Positions 62,997-64,000 of a DNA stretch of 64,000 nt are shown piece after piece. Source of the DNA: Acidobacteriota bacterium. GTDB taxonomy: Bacteria; Acidobacteriota; Terriglobia; Bryobacterales; Bryobacteraceae. The stretch is taken from NCBI GenBank assembly GCA_016870995.1, contig VFZU01000009.1:39860-103859 (forward strand). The letters run 5' to 3'. The notes below the pieces were generated by a model. It saw nothing but the letters and a program-made list of their open reading frames with translations. It made no database searches and was not told the origin of the DNA. Within the stretch, counting starts at the first letter, position 1, and each line of letters begins with the position of its first letter. The translations under genes and the position numbers were made by a program.

Positions 62997-63886
62997 AGCT
63001 CGAAGCACTCCTCACGGAACAGGCCAACCCTGCCTCTGCGCAGATCGACAGCGTATCTACGCTCGAGATGCTTCGCATCATCAACGATGAGGATAAGAAA
63101 ATCGCACTCGCCGTCGAAGCTGCCCTGCCGCAAATCGCAATTGCCGTCGACCAAATCGTCAGCCGAATGGAACAAGGCGGCCGGCTATTTTACACAGGCG
63201 CAGGCACAAGTGGTCGATTGGGGGTGCTCGATGCCAGCGAATGCCCACCCACCTACAACGTTTCGCCCGAGTTGGTTCGGGGTTTCATTGCCGGCGGGGA
63301 TAAAGCACTGAGAAAAGCCGTCGAAGGTGCAGAAGATTCCCGGGACCTAGGCGCCAGCGAAATGCTCGCTCTTGGATTCAACAGCAAAGACGTTCTCTGC
63401 GGCATTGCCGCCTCAGGACGCACTCCCTATGTTTTAGGTGCTGTGGAAAAAGCGAAGGAACTCGGAGCGCTTACGATTGGGGTGAGTTGCTCTCCCAATT
63501 CTAAACTGTCCAGTGCGGTTGAACTGCCCATTGAAGTGCTGCCAGGTGCAGAGGTCGTCACTGGCTCCACCCGTATGAAGGCCGGGACCGCGACCAAGCT
63601 GGTTCTGAACATGCTTTCCACCGGGGCCATGATTCGACTCGGCTACATTTACGGCAATCTGATGGTCAACGTCCAGCCAACGAATGAAAAACTGGTCGAC
63701 CGGGCAATTCGCATCATTGTCCAGGCCACAAATACCACTCGCGACCAGGCCAGTGAACTTTTCGACGCTTCCGGCCGCACGGTTCGCACGGCCATCGTCA
63801 TGGGAAAACTGGGAATCTCCAAGGCTCAGGCCGAACAACGCCTCGAGCGTGCTTCCGGCCGGATCGCCGATGCACTGTATCCGTAA
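62993..63886 (+). CDS. murQ: N-acetylmuramic acid 6-phosphate etherase
   Basis: A 297-residue SIS-domain enzyme that splits MurNAc-6-phosphate into GlcNAc-6-phosphate and D-lactate. Motifs: GAGTSGRLGVLDASECPPTYN, VEGAEDSR and CGIAASGRTPYVLGA, with the helical C-terminal lid (ITVQATNT-like LIRIIVQATNTTRDQA in part). It follows anmK (47862-48947) in the MurNAc recycling pathway, though the genes are 14 kb apart. Its ATG overlaps the isomerase stop. Confidence 0.95.
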   Translation: MKLEALLTEQANPASAQIDSVSTLEMLRIINDEDKKIALAVEAALPQIAIAVDQIVSRMEQGGRLFYTGAGTSGRLGVLDASECPPTYNVSPELVRGFIAGGDKALRKAVEGAEDSRDLGASEMLALGFNSKDVLCGIAASGRTPYVLGAVEKAKELGALTIGVSCSPNSKLSSAVELPIEVLPGAEVVTGSTRMKAGTATKLVLNMLSTGAMIRLGYIYGNLMVNVQPTNEKLVDRAIRIIVQATNTTRDQASELFDASGRTVRTAIVMGKLGISKAQAEQRLERASGRIADALYP

Positions 63887-63906
63887 GACCATCCCCAGTC
63901 TTGCCG

Positions 63907-64000
63907 CTACGCGCCGGATCTGCTATCCCTCCACGCCTCTGGCGTCAGCTTCGCCACCTCGCTCAGCTTCCTGCCGCCCATTCCCGGCAACACCGCCATC
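63907..64000 (-). CDS. end of an unidentified minus-strand gene, running off the window
   Basis: The minus frame entered from 64000 reads AVLPGMGGRKLSEVAKLTPE and ends WRDSRSGA before the TAG at 63907-63909. It is open and has a coding-like look, but is too short to identify. The other frames have no better candidate. Confidence 0.35.
   Translation of the reverse strand, partial: MAVLPGMGGRKLSEVAKLTPEAWRDSRSGA

Overview
The window looks like the chromosome of an acidobacterium of the Bryobacterales/Solibacter type. The signs are Oar-like TonB-dependent receptors with an N-terminal carboxypeptidase-like domain, several sulfatases, PEP-CTERM proteins, PQQ and SMP-30 enzymes, and a GC-rich, tightly packed layout. 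I saw no rRNA, tRNA or CRISPR array. The taxonomic call is an inference from gene content and protein style.

Layout. 1-10991: a receptor cut by the window edge, an SMP-30-type protein, an atypical dihydropteroate synthase, tyrS, an enolase-superfamily protein, an Rrf2 regulator with cysK, a histidine phosphatase and a large U32 peptidase. 10992-15253: a patchwork that duplicates the 3' end of the U32 gene, carries two small unknown genes between inverted repeats and decayed fragments, then an intact VOC gene, an AraC regulator and a broken copy of the end of a PQQ dehydrogenase gene. 15254-26755: an accessory block with two receptor-sulfatase pairs (the second broken), two IS6-family copies (one intact, one decayed), a zeta-toxin remnant, a DUF433/PIN-like toxin-antitoxin pair and a protein of a multi-copy unknown family. 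26956-33677: a five-gene, same-strand cluster of selenocysteine formate dehydrogenase (three subunits), a diheme cytochrome c and a PQQ alcohol dehydrogenase with the Asp-x-Asp lanthanide signature. 33790-50975: PEP-CTERM genes, a large sulfatase, ileS-lspA-lgt, a prolyl oligopeptidase, glutamate dehydrogenase, mutS, anmK, an S41 peptidase with an in-frame stop and a cyclase. 50963-64000: a broken thioredoxin-like gene, a secreted unknown, a GH113-like protein, an AddAB-like helicase-nuclease pair, an ECF sigma/anti-sigma/metal-sensor-like cluster, an IscA/ErpA protein, a sugar isomerase and murQ.

How genes work together. The formate/alcohol dehydrogenase cluster would oxidise small alcohols and formate in the periplasm and pass electrons to the respiratory chain. 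The receptor-sulfatase pairs fit uptake and desulfation of sulfated organic matter. AnmK and MurQ act in sequence in recycling of cell-wall MurNAc. LspA and Lgt act in lipoprotein maturation. The most unusual features are the selenocysteine UGA in fdhA, the repeated duplication of gene 3' ends at the borders of accessory DNA, and a nested IS6 arrangement that could move as a unit.
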